Assembly: GCA_013289065.1 (NCBI GenBank)
Contig: JABDAP010000002.1
Location: 1-42,419, forward strand
Length of the DNA: 42,419 bases
Reading direction: 5' to 3'
DNA from: Bacteroidota bacterium
GTDB lineage: Bacteria > Bacteroidota > Bacteroidia > Chitinophagales > Chitinophagaceae
Of this stretch, positions 27,169 to 37,155 are shown piece by piece. Position numbers and translations under genes: made by a program. Positions within the stretch are counted from its first letter, which is position 1. The number at the start of each line of letters is the position of its first letter. The notes beneath the pieces are model-generated. The model had not been told where the DNA came from, searched no databases, and saw nothing but the letters and a program-made list of their open reading frames with translations.

Positions 27169-27669
27169 CTATTTTAAACCTGCCAAAATCCTGTCGAGGT
27201 ATTTTTTCCGGTAGTAATATTCTTTTACTTGCAGCAATTCTTTTTCGGTAGTAATACCTTCCTGATAGTTTGCCACAATCGTTTCCACAGGTTCATATAT
27301 CTGTTTTTGAAATTGATGAATGGTTTCTGTTAACCTGTCCGCATCTGCCTGTTCCGATACATCCATTGCCTGTTCATTTAACTCGAGTACTTCCATTAAA
27401 AAATCTGGCGAGAGCTGGTATTTTTCTTCTTCCTCCAGTAACCCTTTTAACTGCAATACATATTTGATCGTTTCATCAGGATGTATGAACACTTTGTATG
27501 CCATATTTACCATAGATGATTTCTCCAGCATTTCCGCCTGTTCCTCTTCCGAAGACTGTCCATAAAAATCCGGATGATACTTGCGGCTCAGCTCATAAAA
27601 TTTCTCTTTCACAACAGCCTGGTTGGGTTGCAGTGTGATGGGGATGTTATATAGTTCGAAGTAGTTCAT
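27169..27669 (-). CDS. hscB: Fe-S protein assembly co-chaperone HscB
   Basis: MNYFELYNIPITL...LSRKYHPDFYGQSSEEEQAEMLEKSSMVNMAYKVF...LLEEEEKYQLSPDFLMEVLELNE; J-domain HPD plus HscB C-terminal region. Confidence 0.88.
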   Translation of the reverse strand: MNYFELYNIPITLQPNQAVVKEKFYELSRKYHPDFYGQSSEEEQAEMLEKSSMVNMAYKVFIHPDETIKYVLQLKGLLEEEEKYQLSPDFLMEVLELNEQAMDVSEQADADRLTETIHQFQKQIYEPVETIVANYQEGITTEKELLQVKEYYYRKKYLDRILAGLK

Positions 27670-27675
27670 AAAATC

Positions 27676-27752
27676 AGTTAATAGTTAAAAGTGAATGGTT
27701 AATAGTAAAAGAATGCGTTAAACTTTTAACTATTCACTTTTAACTATTAACT
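27676..27752. repeat. Inverted repeat between divergent genes
   Basis: agttaatagttaaaagtgaat ... attcacttttaactattaact. Confidence 0.85.
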
Positions 27753-27788
27753 CTCGCTTCCACCTTATCTTGCACCAAAAGTACATCA

Positions 27789-28986
27789 ATGCCTGTCATC
27801 GGACTTATTAGAGAAGGAAAAGTTCCGGCCGATAACCGCGTGGCCCTTGTTCCTGCACAATGTAAATGGCTGGTTAAGCATTTTCCGGATATCAAAATAC
27901 TCGTACAAAGCTCGCCCGGCCGCTGTTTTACGGATGAAGAGTATATTCAGGCAGGGATCGCAGTAACGGAGGATATGCGCTCATGCGATATACTGCTTGG
28001 CATCAAAGAAGTTCCGGTTAGCCAGTTGATCGCTGATAAAAAATATTTTTTTTTCTCGCACACAAAAAAGAAACAGGCGAATAACCAGGGGCTCATGCAT
28101 GCGATGGTTGATAAAAATATTACGCTGATAGATTATGAATGCCTCGAACATGAAGACGGGCAGCGCATTATCGGGTTTGGTTTTTTTTGCAGGTATAGTG
28201 GGTGCGCATAACGGGATAATGGCGTATGGAAAAAGAACAGGCGATTACCACCTCGGCCGTGTTGCCGAAGTAAAAGATTACAGGGAACTGATCCATACTT
28301 ATTTTGGTTTGAAACTGCCAAGGATCAAGATCGCTGTTACAGGAAGCGGGCGCGTGGCACACGGAATTTTAGAGATCATGAACCTGATGGATGTGCAGGA
28401 AGTAGAACCTGATGAATACCTGGGCCGCGAATTTCTGTATCCTGTATATGTTCATTTAAAAGGCAGCGACCTTTACCGCCACAAAAAAACCGGGAAATAT
28501 AACCGCAACGATTTTCATGCACATGCGGAAGAGTATGATTGTGTATTCAGTTATTTCTGCGCACAAACAGATATATTGATGAATGGGATCTACTGGGAAC
28601 AGAATATCCCGAGATTATTTGAGATGGATGCTTTGCAGCAAAACAATTTCCGCATTCAAACGATCGCAGATATTACGGATGATAAAAATGGCAGCATCCC
28701 CTGTAATATGGGTGATGGAACTATTGATGCGCCGGTATACGGAGTGGATAAACTGAGCGGCGTAAAAACAGAACCATATCTATCGGGCAGTGTAGATGTA
28801 ATGGCAGTGGGCAATCTGCCCAATGAATTGCCGCGTGATGCCAGCCGCTACTTCGGTGAACAACTGATCAAATATGTACTGGATGACCTGCGTAAAGGCA
28901 GTGGCGACGCGATTGAAAGAGCAACGATTTTGAAAGATGGAAGGCTAACAGCTACTTTTGAATATTTAGCTGATTATGCTTATTGA
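27789..28986 (+). pseudogene. Alanine dehydrogenase/PNT-type NAD(P)-dependent dehydrogenase (saccharopine dehydrogenase-like) with frameshift
   Basis: MPVIGLIREGKVPADNRVALVPAQCKWL...EHEDGQRIIGFGFF| then FFAGIVGAHNGIMAYGKRTG... in another frame; junction is an 8-T run at 28181-28188. Confidence 0.8.
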
Positions 28987-29058
28987 TTTTTTGCCACAGA
29001 ATACACAGATTTTCACAGACACTTCTGTGTTGATCTGTGTACTCTGTGGCAATTTAAT

Positions 29059-29778
29059 TCACAACTTCAAATAATAATCTTCCAGTAAAACGGCGAACGC
29101 TTTAGTATATAAATCATTTTCCCGGATCGTTAGCGAAGTTTGCAATGGAGTTGATCCTTTCATTCCAAACAACAGCATGGAACGGAAATATGGATGCGCA
29201 GGCGTTTGCCTCACAGATACTTCTTCTTCTAAAAAATATTTTTCTTTCAGCGCCAATCTTATAAAATCATCTTTGCGGTGATAGGGGAGAAGCACTGCAA
29301 AGATCCCATCCGGTGAAATATGTTTGGTGACAGCAGCTACTAATTCTTCAAAGCTCAATGCATCGCCATGCAGCGCAATATTTCTTTTTGCATCATTGCT
29401 TCGCAGGCCGTTTTCAAAGAATGGCGGGTTGGAAATGATCAAATCATATTTTCTGCCAAGATGCACCGTGCGTGCATCTCCGCAAATAACCTGCAACCTG
29501 TTTTTCCATGGCGAGGCATCTATATTCTCAACCGCCTGCTCTGCTGCCATCTCATCAATTTCAATGGCATCGGTCACTGCATTTGAGCGTTGTGCCAGCA
29601 TCAAACTCAGCAATCCCGTTCCACAACCAATGTCCAGAATACTGTCAACTGTTATCTCCCTTCTGTCAACTTTCTCCGCCACCCACGCTCCAAACAAACA
29701 CGCATCCGTACAAACTTTCATCGCACAGTTTTGCTGATGAATGGTGAATTGTTTGAATTGAAAATAGCTGTTAGACAT
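29059..29778 (-). CDS. tRNA1(Val) (adenine(37)-N6)-methyltransferase-like
   Basis: MSNSYFQFKQFTIHQQNCAMKVCTDACLFGAWV, LDIGCGTGLLSLMLAQR, YDLIISNPPFFENGL (NPPF); internal ATG at 29778 preferred. Confidence 0.88.
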   Translation of the reverse strand: MSNSYFQFKQFTIHQQNCAMKVCTDACLFGAWVAEKVDRREITVDSILDIGCGTGLLSLMLAQRSNAVTDAIEIDEMAAEQAVENIDASPWKNRLQVICGDARTVHLGRKYDLIISNPPFFENGLRSNDAKRNIALHGDALSFEELVAAVTKHISPDGIFAVLLPYHRKDDFIRLALKEKYFLEEEVSVRQTPAHPYFRSMLLFGMKGSTPLQTSLTIRENDLYTKAFAVLLEDYYLKL

Positions 29779-29844
29779 CTTGCATAAAGGTAAACATGTT
29801 TTTGCCGCGTTATATGGCATTGTGCTTACGACCAATTATCTTAG

Positions 29845-30336
29845 ATGCGAACTTTAGCAGATATGGCCTTAGCTTTTTTCAGGAAATACAAAACCATTTG
29901 GCTTTACGGTGCATCGCTTGCTGTACTGCTGTTCCTGCTCAAATGGCTTGAACTGCGTTTTATCATTTACGATCATGCGTTCGAAGCGTATATCGGCGCC
30001 ATTGCTTTACTCTTTACATCTTTAGGCATCTGGCTGGCGATGCGGTTAACCAAACCCAAAGTGGAAACGGTTGTAATTGAAAAAGAGATTTACCGCGATG
30101 CGGCAACAAATTTTATCTTTAATGAAAAAGCGTTTGCAGGATCAGGCATGAGCAAACGCGAACTGGAAGTATTGCAGTTGATGACGGAAGGGCACAGCAA
30201 CCAGCAGATCGCGGATCAGCTGTATGTTTCACTCAACACTATTAAAACACATAATTCAAGAATATTTGAAAAACTGGATGTGAAGAGCCGCACACAGGCC
30301 ATTGAAAAAGCCAAAAGGCTTGGATTGATACCCTGA
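29845..30336 (+). CDS. LuxR-family HTH transcriptional regulator with two N-terminal TM helices
   Basis: Two hydrophobic segments, then SKRELEVLQLMTEGHSNQQIADQLYVSLNTIKTHNSRIFEKLDVKSRTQAIEKAKRLGLIP. Confidence 0.9.
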   Translation: MRTLADMALAFFRKYKTIWLYGASLAVLLFLLKWLELRFIIYDHAFEAYIGAIALLFTSLGIWLAMRLTKPKVETVVIEKEIYRDAATNFIFNEKAFAGSGMSKRELEVLQLMTEGHSNQQIADQLYVSLNTIKTHNSRIFEKLDVKSRTQAIEKAKRLGLIP

Positions 30337-30449
30337 ATATTCATACTTTGGTATGAAAGAATAAAGCGATCGGTAAAATCACCCGAAAGTATGAGGGCGA
30401 AAAGATAATTCTGTTTGATTTTTACAGCATCAAACCAAAACCTAATCAA

Positions 30450-30986
30450 ATGAAAAAAGTAGTACTTGTTTATGGCATCATCGCCGGACTGATCGTTGCC
30501 GGTATGATGGCTTTTTCCACCGGTTATTATTGCGCCAGGGGAGATTTTCAGGGTGGCATGATCTATGGTTATTCCGCCATGATCATTGCTTTCTCTATGA
30601 TCTTTGTTGGCGTTAAGTCTTTTCGCGATAAGTATAATGGCGGCGGGATCAACTTCGGGAAAGCATTTAAGATCGGTTTTTTTATCTCATTGATCGCTTC
30701 TACGATCTATGTTGTTGGCTGGCTGATCAATTATTATTTTTTTATACCTGATTTTATGGATAAATATGCCGTGGCTATGATCGCAAAAGCAAAAGCCAGC
30801 GGTATCAGCGCCGATGAACTCGCAAAGAAAACAGCTGAAATGGCACAGATGAAAGAATGGTATAAAAACCCTTTGTTTATTATATTGATGACTTATGTAG
30901 AGATCCTTCCGGTAGGAGTGGTTGTTGCCCTTATCACTGCATTGATCCTGAAAAGAAAAAGAAAGGATATTGCGCCTGCCATTTAA
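30450..30986 (+). CDS. DUF4199-like membrane protein
   Basis: Hydrophobic helices; GGINFGKAFKIGFFISLIASTIYVVGW; ILMTYVEILPVGVVVALITALIL. Confidence 0.75.
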   Translation: MKKVVLVYGIIAGLIVAGMMAFSTGYYCARGDFQGGMIYGYSAMIIAFSMIFVGVKSFRDKYNGGGINFGKAFKIGFFISLIASTIYVVGWLINYYFFIPDFMDKYAVAMIAKAKASGISADELAKKTAEMAQMKEWYKNPLFIILMTYVEILPVGVVVALITALILKRKRKDIAPAI

Positions 30987-30994
30987 AAAACAGT

Positions 30995-31038
30995 AAAAAC
31001 AAAAGTCAATCCCAAGAACAGGATTGACTTTTGTTTTT
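30995..31038. terminator. Strong hairpin terminator (18-bp stem)
   Basis: aaaaacaaaagtcaatcc-caagaaca-ggattgacttttgttttt. Confidence 0.9.
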
Positions 31039-31078
31039 TATTGTTACCCATGATCATTTAGTGATGCGTTGTCAATAG

Positions 31079-31567
31079 TCAACTGCCCAATTCGCCCAAC
31101 AGGTTTTGCAGATCGAGGTGTTCTGTCACCATGCGGAGATCTCCGTTTTCATCAACAGGCCATTGTTCGCGGGGCCTGTCCCAGTAGAGTTCTACACCAT
31201 TTCCATCCGGGTCATCCAGATACAATGCTTCCGATACGCCATGATCGGATGCGCCTGTTAAGGGATATTTTGCATCGATCAATCTTTGTAAGATCGCAGC
31301 GAGGTCTTTTCTTGTTGGATATAAAATGGCCGTATGAAATAACCCCGGTGCATGAACAGGCGCAGGCTCTGCATCTTTACTATACCATGTATTCAACCCG
31401 ATATGATGATGATATCCGCCGGCTGAAATAAACGCCGCCTGTGTTCCATACTTCTGCATCAATTCAAAACCAAGCAACCCCTGGTAAAACGATAATGCTT
31501 TATCAAGATCAGAAACTTTCAAATGCACATGGCCGATTCTGGTTTGTGCGGGAAGGATGTAAGGCAT
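31079..31567 (-). CDS. VOC family protein (glyoxalase / extradiol dioxygenase-like)
   Basis: IGHVHLKVSDLDKALSFYQGLLGFEL, GYHHHIGLNTW, EALYLDDPDGNGVELYWDRP. Confidence 0.9.
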   Translation of the reverse strand: MPYILPAQTRIGHVHLKVSDLDKALSFYQGLLGFELMQKYGTQAAFISAGGYHHHIGLNTWYSKDAEPAPVHAPGLFHTAILYPTRKDLAAILQRLIDAKYPLTGASDHGVSEALYLDDPDGNGVELYWDRPREQWPVDENGDLRMVTEHLDLQNLLGELGS

Positions 31568-31640
31568 AATTAGTAATTAGTAGTTAACAATTAGTAATTG
31601 GAATACAAAAGTAAACTCCTTATTATGAAATGCAGGCAAA

Positions 31641-31669
31641 TAAAAAGACTGCCTTAATCAAAGCAGTCT
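31641..31669 (-). terminator. Hairpin terminator downstream of sdhB
   Basis: On the minus strand agactgctttgattaaggcagtcttttta. Confidence 0.75.
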
Positions 31670-31737
31670 CGAATATATCTTGCTGACCGAATGTATTGGT
31701 AATTACTAATTGTTAACTACTAATTATTCATTACTAA

Positions 31738-32502
31738 TTATTTATTGTCTGTCAAACTCGCCACCAAATATTCCTGGTTCAACCTTGCAATATTGGTTAA
31801 TGAAATTTCTTTCGGGCAGGTGGCTTCGCATGCGCCTGTATTGGTACACGCGCCGAAACCTTCTTTATCCATTTGCGCCAGCATATTTACCACGCGGCTT
31901 TTCCGTTCAGGATTTCCCTGCGGCAATAATGCGAGATGAGAAACTTTGGCGCTTAAAAATAACATCGCACTGCTGTTCTTGCACGCTGCAACACAGGCAC
32001 CGCAACCGATACACATGGCTGCAGCAAAAGAAGCATCCGCATCATCTTTTGGAATGGGTAAGGCATTGCCATCAACTGCATTACCCGTATTCACACTGAT
32101 ATATCCGCCGGCCTGTATGATACGGTCGAATGCGGTACGGTCAACCATCAGGTCTTTAATAACCGGAAATGCATTCGCTCTCCATGGTTCAACAACAATG
32201 GTATCGCCATCTTTAAATGCACGCATGTGCAGCTGGCAGGTTGTGTTTGCCTGCCATGGGCCGTGCGGCTTACCATCTATGTACATGGAACACGCGCCAC
32301 AAATACCTTCGCGGCAATCGTGATCGAATGTGATGGGGTCTTCACCTTCGTGTATCAACTGCTCATTCAATACATCGAACATCTCGAGAAAACTCATTTC
32401 AGAAGAAATGTTTTCTACACGGTAGAGTTTGAAACCACCTTTTGTAGCAGTGTTCTTCTGCCGCCAAACTTTTAGATTAAGATTCATTGTATAATGTTCC
32501 AT
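31738..32502 (-). CDS. sdhB: Succinate dehydrogenase/fumarate reductase iron-sulfur subunit
   Basis: [50 protein letters not shown]. Confidence 0.96.
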   Translation of the reverse strand: MEHYTMNLNLKVWRQKNTATKGGFKLYRVENISSEMSFLEMFDVLNEQLIHEGEDPITFDHDCREGICGACSMYIDGKPHGPWQANTTCQLHMRAFKDGDTIVVEPWRANAFPVIKDLMVDRTAFDRIIQAGGYISVNTGNAVDGNALPIPKDDADASFAAAMCIGCGACVAACKNSSAMLFLSAKVSHLALLPQGNPERKSRVVNMLAQMDKEGFGACTNTGACEATCPKEISLTNIARLNQEYLVASLTDNK

Positions 32503-32604
32503 TTTACCCCCTAACCCCCAAAAGGGGAATTTTTAGGTTACTAATTTTTATAAACATTCTATTGTAACGATACTCCTGCTCCCCTTTAGGGGCTGGGGGT
32601 AGCA

Positions 32605-34578
32605 TTATTTATAATTCCTCTGCGTCGGTTTTATCACATCATATACCAACGGCTCTTTAATTAAATTCCAGTTACTCTCACCCGCATATTCCCATGCAGC
32701 TACATACATATAATTTGCATCATCACGCAATGCTTCGCCATCGGGTGTTTGATACTCTTCACGGAAATGGCCGCCGCAGCTTTCATTCCTGTTCAGTGCA
32801 TCTTTGCACATCAGTTCGCCCAGTTCAATAAAATCGGCAACACGGTTGGCTTTGTCTAATTCAGGATTCATCTCATCAATGCTTCCCGGAATTTTTACAT
32901 CGCTCCAGAATTCTTTTTTCAATGCCTGTATCTCGGTGATCGCTTCCTGTAATCCCTGTGCATTTCGCGCCATACCGCATTTGTTCCACATGATCTTGCC
33001 CAACCGTTTATGAAAACTTTCAACAGTCTGTTTCCCTTTGATGTTCATCAAACGGTTGATCCTGTCACTCACTTCTTTTTCCGCTTCTTCAAATGCTGCA
33101 TGAGAAGTGGCAACCGCTTTATTATAAATTTCATCAGCGAGATAATTGCCCACCGTATACGGCAATACAAAATAGCCATCCGCCAATCCCTGCATCAATG
33201 CCGATGCACCCAAACGGTTGGCGCCATGATCGGAGAAATTTGCTTCACCCAGTGCATATAAGCCGGGAACATTTGTCTGCAGTTCATAATCCACCCACAA
33301 TCCGCCCATCGTATAATGCACTGCCGGGTAAATGCGCATCGGTACTTCATACGGATCTTCGCCGGTGATCTTTGCATACATATCGAACAAGTTGCCGTAT
33401 TTTTCTTTCACCACATCTTTACCGAGTTTGATCAGGTCTTCCTGCGATGCATGGTCATTTCCTTCTTTTCCCGCCTCGATCTTTCCATAACGAATGATCG
33501 CTTCGCTGAAATCCAGATACACGGCCTGTTTGCTGCTTCCTACACCATATCCTTCATCACATCTTTCTTTCGCTGCCCTCGATGCCACATCACGCGGAAC
33601 GAGGTTTCCGAATGCAGGATATCGTCTCTCTAAATAATAATCTCTTTCTTCTTCAGGTATTTCGTTTGGTTTTCGGCTATCACCTTTTTGTTTGGGAACC
33701 CAGATGCGGCCGTCATTACGCAGCGACTCCGACATCAGCGTTAACTTAGACTGATGATCGCCACTAACAGGAATACATGTCGGATGAATTTGTGTATAAC
33801 ATGGATTGGCAAATGCCGCTCCTTTTTTATGCGCCTTCCATGCAGCCGTAACATTGCTTCCCATGGCATTGGTAGATAGATAAAAAACATTTCCATAACC
33901 GCCGCTGCATAATAAAGTAGCGTGGCCAAAATGCCTTTCTAATTTTCCGGTGATGAGGTCGCGTGCAATGATGCCGACAGCTTTGCCATCTATCTTAACG
34001 ATCTCCAGCATTTCATGCCTGCTGTACATTTTTACATTACCGAGCGCCACCTGTCTTTCCAAAGCCTGGTAAGCGCCTATCAATAATTGCTGGCCGGTTT
34101 GTCCCGCAGCATAAAAAGTTCTCTGTACCTGTGTACCGCCAAACGAACGGTTACTTAATAAGCCGCCATACTCGCGTGCAAAAGGAACACCCTGTGCAAC
34201 GCATTGGTCGATGATGTTTGCACTCACTTCAGCCAAACGGTGAACATTCGATTCGCGCGAGCGGTAATCGCCGCCTTTGATCGTATCATAGAACAAACGG
34301 AAAACGCTGTCGCCATCATTCTGGTAATTCTTTGCAGCATTAATGCCACCCTGTGCCGCAATAGAGTGTGCGCGGCGCGGCGAATCCTGGAAACAAAATG
34401 CTTTTACTTTATAACCCATCTCACCCAGCGATGCAGCCGCAGACGCACCGGCAAGGCCCGTACCGATCACGATCACTTCCAACTTGCGTTTGTTGGCGGG
34501 GTTCACCAGTTTACAATGGCCCTTATAATCTGTCCACTTATCATCTAAAGCGCCGGCAGGAATTTTTGCATCTAACAT
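32605..34578 (-). CDS. sdhA: Succinate dehydrogenase/fumarate reductase flavoprotein subunit
   Basis: [98 protein letters not shown]. Confidence 0.97.
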   Translation of the reverse strand: MLDAKIPAGALDDKWTDYKGHCKLVNPANKRKLEVIVIGTGLAGASAAASLGEMGYKVKAFCFQDSPRRAHSIAAQGGINAAKNYQNDGDSVFRLFYDTIKGGDYRSRESNVHRLAEVSANIIDQCVAQGVPFAREYGGLLSNRSFGGTQVQRTFYAAGQTGQQLLIGAYQALERQVALGNVKMYSRHEMLEIVKIDGKAVGIIARDLITGKLERHFGHATLLCSGGYGNVFYLSTNAMGSNVTAAWKAHKKGAAFANPCYTQIHPTCIPVSGDHQSKLTLMSESLRNDGRIWVPKQKGDSRKPNEIPEEERDYYLERRYPAFGNLVPRDVASRAAKERCDEGYGVGSSKQAVYLDFSEAIIRYGKIEAGKEGNDHASQEDLIKLGKDVVKEKYGNLFDMYAKITGEDPYEVPMRIYPAVHYTMGGLWVDYELQTNVPGLYALGEANFSDHGANRLGASALMQGLADGYFVLPYTVGNYLADEIYNKAVATSHAAFEEAEKEVSDRINRLMNIKGKQTVESFHKRLGKIMWNKCGMARNAQGLQEAITEIQALKKEFWSDVKIPGSIDEMNPELDKANRVADFIELGELMCKDALNRNESCGGHFREEYQTPDGEALRDDANYMYVAAWEYAGESNWNLIKEPLVYDVIKPTQRNYK

Positions 34579-34674
34579 ATGTAAGGTTTGTCGTTTGTAG
34601 TTTTTGGTCTTTGGTAATACTATTCAACTTCGTTGTGTCACTCACTTGTACGTTCGGTTCACTGAGCAGCTTTT

Positions 34675-34742
34675 CGTGAGTCGTGAGTCGTCAGTCGTGA
34701 GTTGAATATATTTTACTCACGACTGACGATTCACGTCTCACG
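34675..34742. repeat. 28-bp near-perfect inverted repeat between sdhC and sdhA
   Basis: cgtgagtcgtgagtcgtcagtcgtgagt / actcacgactgacgattcacgtctcacg, loop of 12 nt. Confidence 0.9.
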
Positions 34743-35429
34743 CTAATTCACCCATCCCAGATAAAAACTCACCGGCATCATCGCAAACGCCAATGGAACG
34801 ATCACAGCAAAACCATAACCCACGGCACTGATCATTTTATTGTAACGGTTATTATGCACGCCAATTGTTCTGAATGCGCTCTGGAAACCATGCGCAAGAT
34901 GATAACCCAGCGAAATACAGCCGATCACATATAATATCACCACCCACAGGTTTTGAAAAGTATCTCTCATCAATGCATATAAATTGTGTACTGATTTTCC
35001 ATTGGAAAGCTGCACCTCATCAACACCGGTAAAACGCGAAGGGATCCAGAACTGTTTCCAGTGCATGATAAAAAATAATAAAAGGAGTGTACCCAGGATA
35101 GCCATGCTTCTGCTGTACCATTTGCTTCCCCTGTTACCATAATCAACTGCATAACCGATCGAACGTTTGCTGCGGTTCTGAACGGTAAGCATATAACCCT
35201 GTATAATATGCAGAAAAATTCCACCGAATAAACCCACTTCCAGGATACGCGGCACAACATTGCTGCCCATAAAATTAGCGGCACGGTTAAACATTTCTCC
35301 ACCATCGTTTGCCCAGATGCAGGCATTCAGGCCAACATGCACCACCAAAAAAAGTATGAGCGAAATACCGGTAATGGCCATCACCAATTTCTTGCCTATC
35401 GATGAAGTGAAGACTTGTTTCCAGGTCAT
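34743..35429 (-). CDS. sdhC: Succinate dehydrogenase cytochrome b subunit
   Basis: MTWKQVFTSSIGKKLVMAITGISLILFLVVHVGLNACIW...YHLAHGFQSAFRTIGV; five TM helices; directly upstream of sdhA. Confidence 0.93.
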   Translation of the reverse strand: MTWKQVFTSSIGKKLVMAITGISLILFLVVHVGLNACIWANDGGEMFNRAANFMGSNVVPRILEVGLFGGIFLHIIQGYMLTVQNRSKRSIGYAVDYGNRGSKWYSRSMAILGTLLLLFFIMHWKQFWIPSRFTGVDEVQLSNGKSVHNLYALMRDTFQNLWVVILYVIGCISLGYHLAHGFQSAFRTIGVHNNRYNKMISAVGYGFAVIVPLAFAMMPVSFYLGWVN

Positions 35430-35652
35430 ATAGCAGGTTTATATTTTGATAAATCGCTGCAAAAATAGCACAGGAAACGATGCTGTGCGTTGAGGGAGAA
35501 GAACTTTTTTAGATGACAGTTGGCAGATGGCAGATGACAGAAGGGGTCTCTTGCAAAATCTGACATCTGTCAACTATCATCTTTCATCTCTGCTTCAAAG
35601 CCATTCACATAAAAAGTATCTATCCAAACCAATACTGTATTACATTTGACTC

Positions 35653-36900
35653 ATGCTCAAAATGCTCAGCATCTTATGGAACAGTTTTAAAATGGCCTTG
35701 CAGGAGTTGCGGGTCAATAAACTGCGTACGTTCCTTTCGCTGTTTGGTATCACCATCGGTATCTTCTGTATCATTGGCGTATTGGCAACGGTTGACAGCC
35801 TCGAGCGCAAAGTGCAGAACGATATCAAGTCTTTTGGCAACAATACTATTTATGTAGATAAGTGGAACTATGGCGGCGGCAATGATTATCCGTGGTGGAA
35901 ATACATGAAACGCCCGCCGATGCGTATTGAAGAAATGAAATTCATCAAAGCCAAGAGCCAGCTGGCAGCCAATGCGGCCATGTTTGTATCAAATAACATT
36001 AATCTGAATTATGGCGATAATATTCTCAGCAATGTGAACCTGTATGGCATATCCGAGGAATTCAATACCATACAAACCATTGATATTGAAAGCGGGCGCT
36101 ACCTGAACGAATCTGAATTTACCAGGGGAACCACTACCGGCGTGATCGGTTATAAAGTATCGGATGAATTATTCGGCGACCCGCAACGCGCCATCGGAAA
36201 AGAAGTGACCTATGGCGGCAGGCGCGTGATCGTGGTGGGCGTTATAAAAAAACAGGGACAAAGTTTTGTTGGCGGATTCGATTACGATCAGTCTATGATC
36301 GTGCCATACCGTTATTTCGCAAGTATTTATAATCCGGATAACAGCAATCCCTTCATTATGGTGCAGGGTAAACCTTCCATCGCCTCAAAAGCTTTGCAGG
36401 ATGAGTTAACAGGGATCATGCGGCAGTCGCGCAGGCTGAGCCCTACGGAAGAAGATAATTTCTCCTGTAATGATGTGGCGCTGTTCAGTGAACAGGTAAA
36501 AGGATTTTTCGGCCAGGTTAGCGCCGGTGGCTGGGCCATTGCGGGATTGAGTTTGATAGTTGGGGCGTTTGGCGTAGCCAATATTATGTTCGTAACAGTA
36601 CGTGAAAGAACCAGCCAGATAGGTTTGAAAAAAGCGCTTGGCGCAAAAAAGAGAACCATACTTACCGAGTTCCTGATTGAAAGCGCTTTCTTATGTATCA
36701 TCGGTGGCTTGATCGGCCTGGGGTTGGTAGGGTTACTATCATTGGTATTGAGTTCTGTATTACCATTCCCTATTTTTATTGCACCGAATATTATCATACT
36801 TGCCTTGAGTATCTGTATTATCCTCGGCATTATTTCCGGTATCATTCCTGCATCCATTGCAGCGAAGATGGATCCGGTGGTGGCGATCAGGACAAAATAA
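35653..36900 (+). CDS. ABC transporter permease (MacB/FtsX type)
   Basis: ALQELRVNKLRTFLSLFGITIGIFCIIGVLATVDSLE; C-terminal IMFVTVRERTSQIGLKKALGAKKRTILTEFLIESA. Confidence 0.92.
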   Translation: MLKMLSILWNSFKMALQELRVNKLRTFLSLFGITIGIFCIIGVLATVDSLERKVQNDIKSFGNNTIYVDKWNYGGGNDYPWWKYMKRPPMRIEEMKFIKAKSQLAANAAMFVSNNINLNYGDNILSNVNLYGISEEFNTIQTIDIESGRYLNESEFTRGTTTGVIGYKVSDELFGDPQRAIGKEVTYGGRRVIVVGVIKKQGQSFVGGFDYDQSMIVPYRYFASIYNPDNSNPFIMVQGKPSIASKALQDELTGIMRQSRRLSPTEEDNFSCNDVALFSEQVKGFFGQVSAGGWAIAGLSLIVGAFGVANIMFVTVRERTSQIGLKKALGAKKRTILTEFLIESAFLCIIGGLIGLGLVGLLSLVLSSVLPFPIFIAPNIIILALSICIILGIISGIIPASIAAKMDPVVAIRTK

Positions 36901-36916
36901 ATAAATCTCTAATAAC

Positions 36917-37155
36917 CACCCCGATTTTCTGATCACATGCGTGATCAGAAAATATCCCCTCCTTGAAAAGGAGGGGAACTATTTAAATCAATCGTGGTTG
37001 GTTTGAACCCCGAGAAAATATCCCTCCTTTTCAGGTAAGAGAATATTTAAACCAATTGTGATTGGTTTTGAACCCCGAGAAACTATCCCCTCCTTTTCAA
37101 GGAGGGGACCGATTATAAAACCAAACCGAAGGTTGGTTTTATAATCAGGGGTGGT
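36917..37155. repeat. Composite intergenic repeat array with nested palindromes
   Basis: ttctgatcac-atgc-gtgatcagaa; cccctccttgaaaaggagggg; repeated 'accaat/ccaatt(c)gtg(a/g)ttggttt(t)gaaccccgagaaa(a/c)tatccc(c)tcctttt' units; outer ccacccc/ggggtgg. Confidence 0.8.

Noticed and set aside
36327-36857. 176-aa minus-strand ORF opposite the ABC permease
   Set aside because: Antisense to a clearly coding MacB-like gene.
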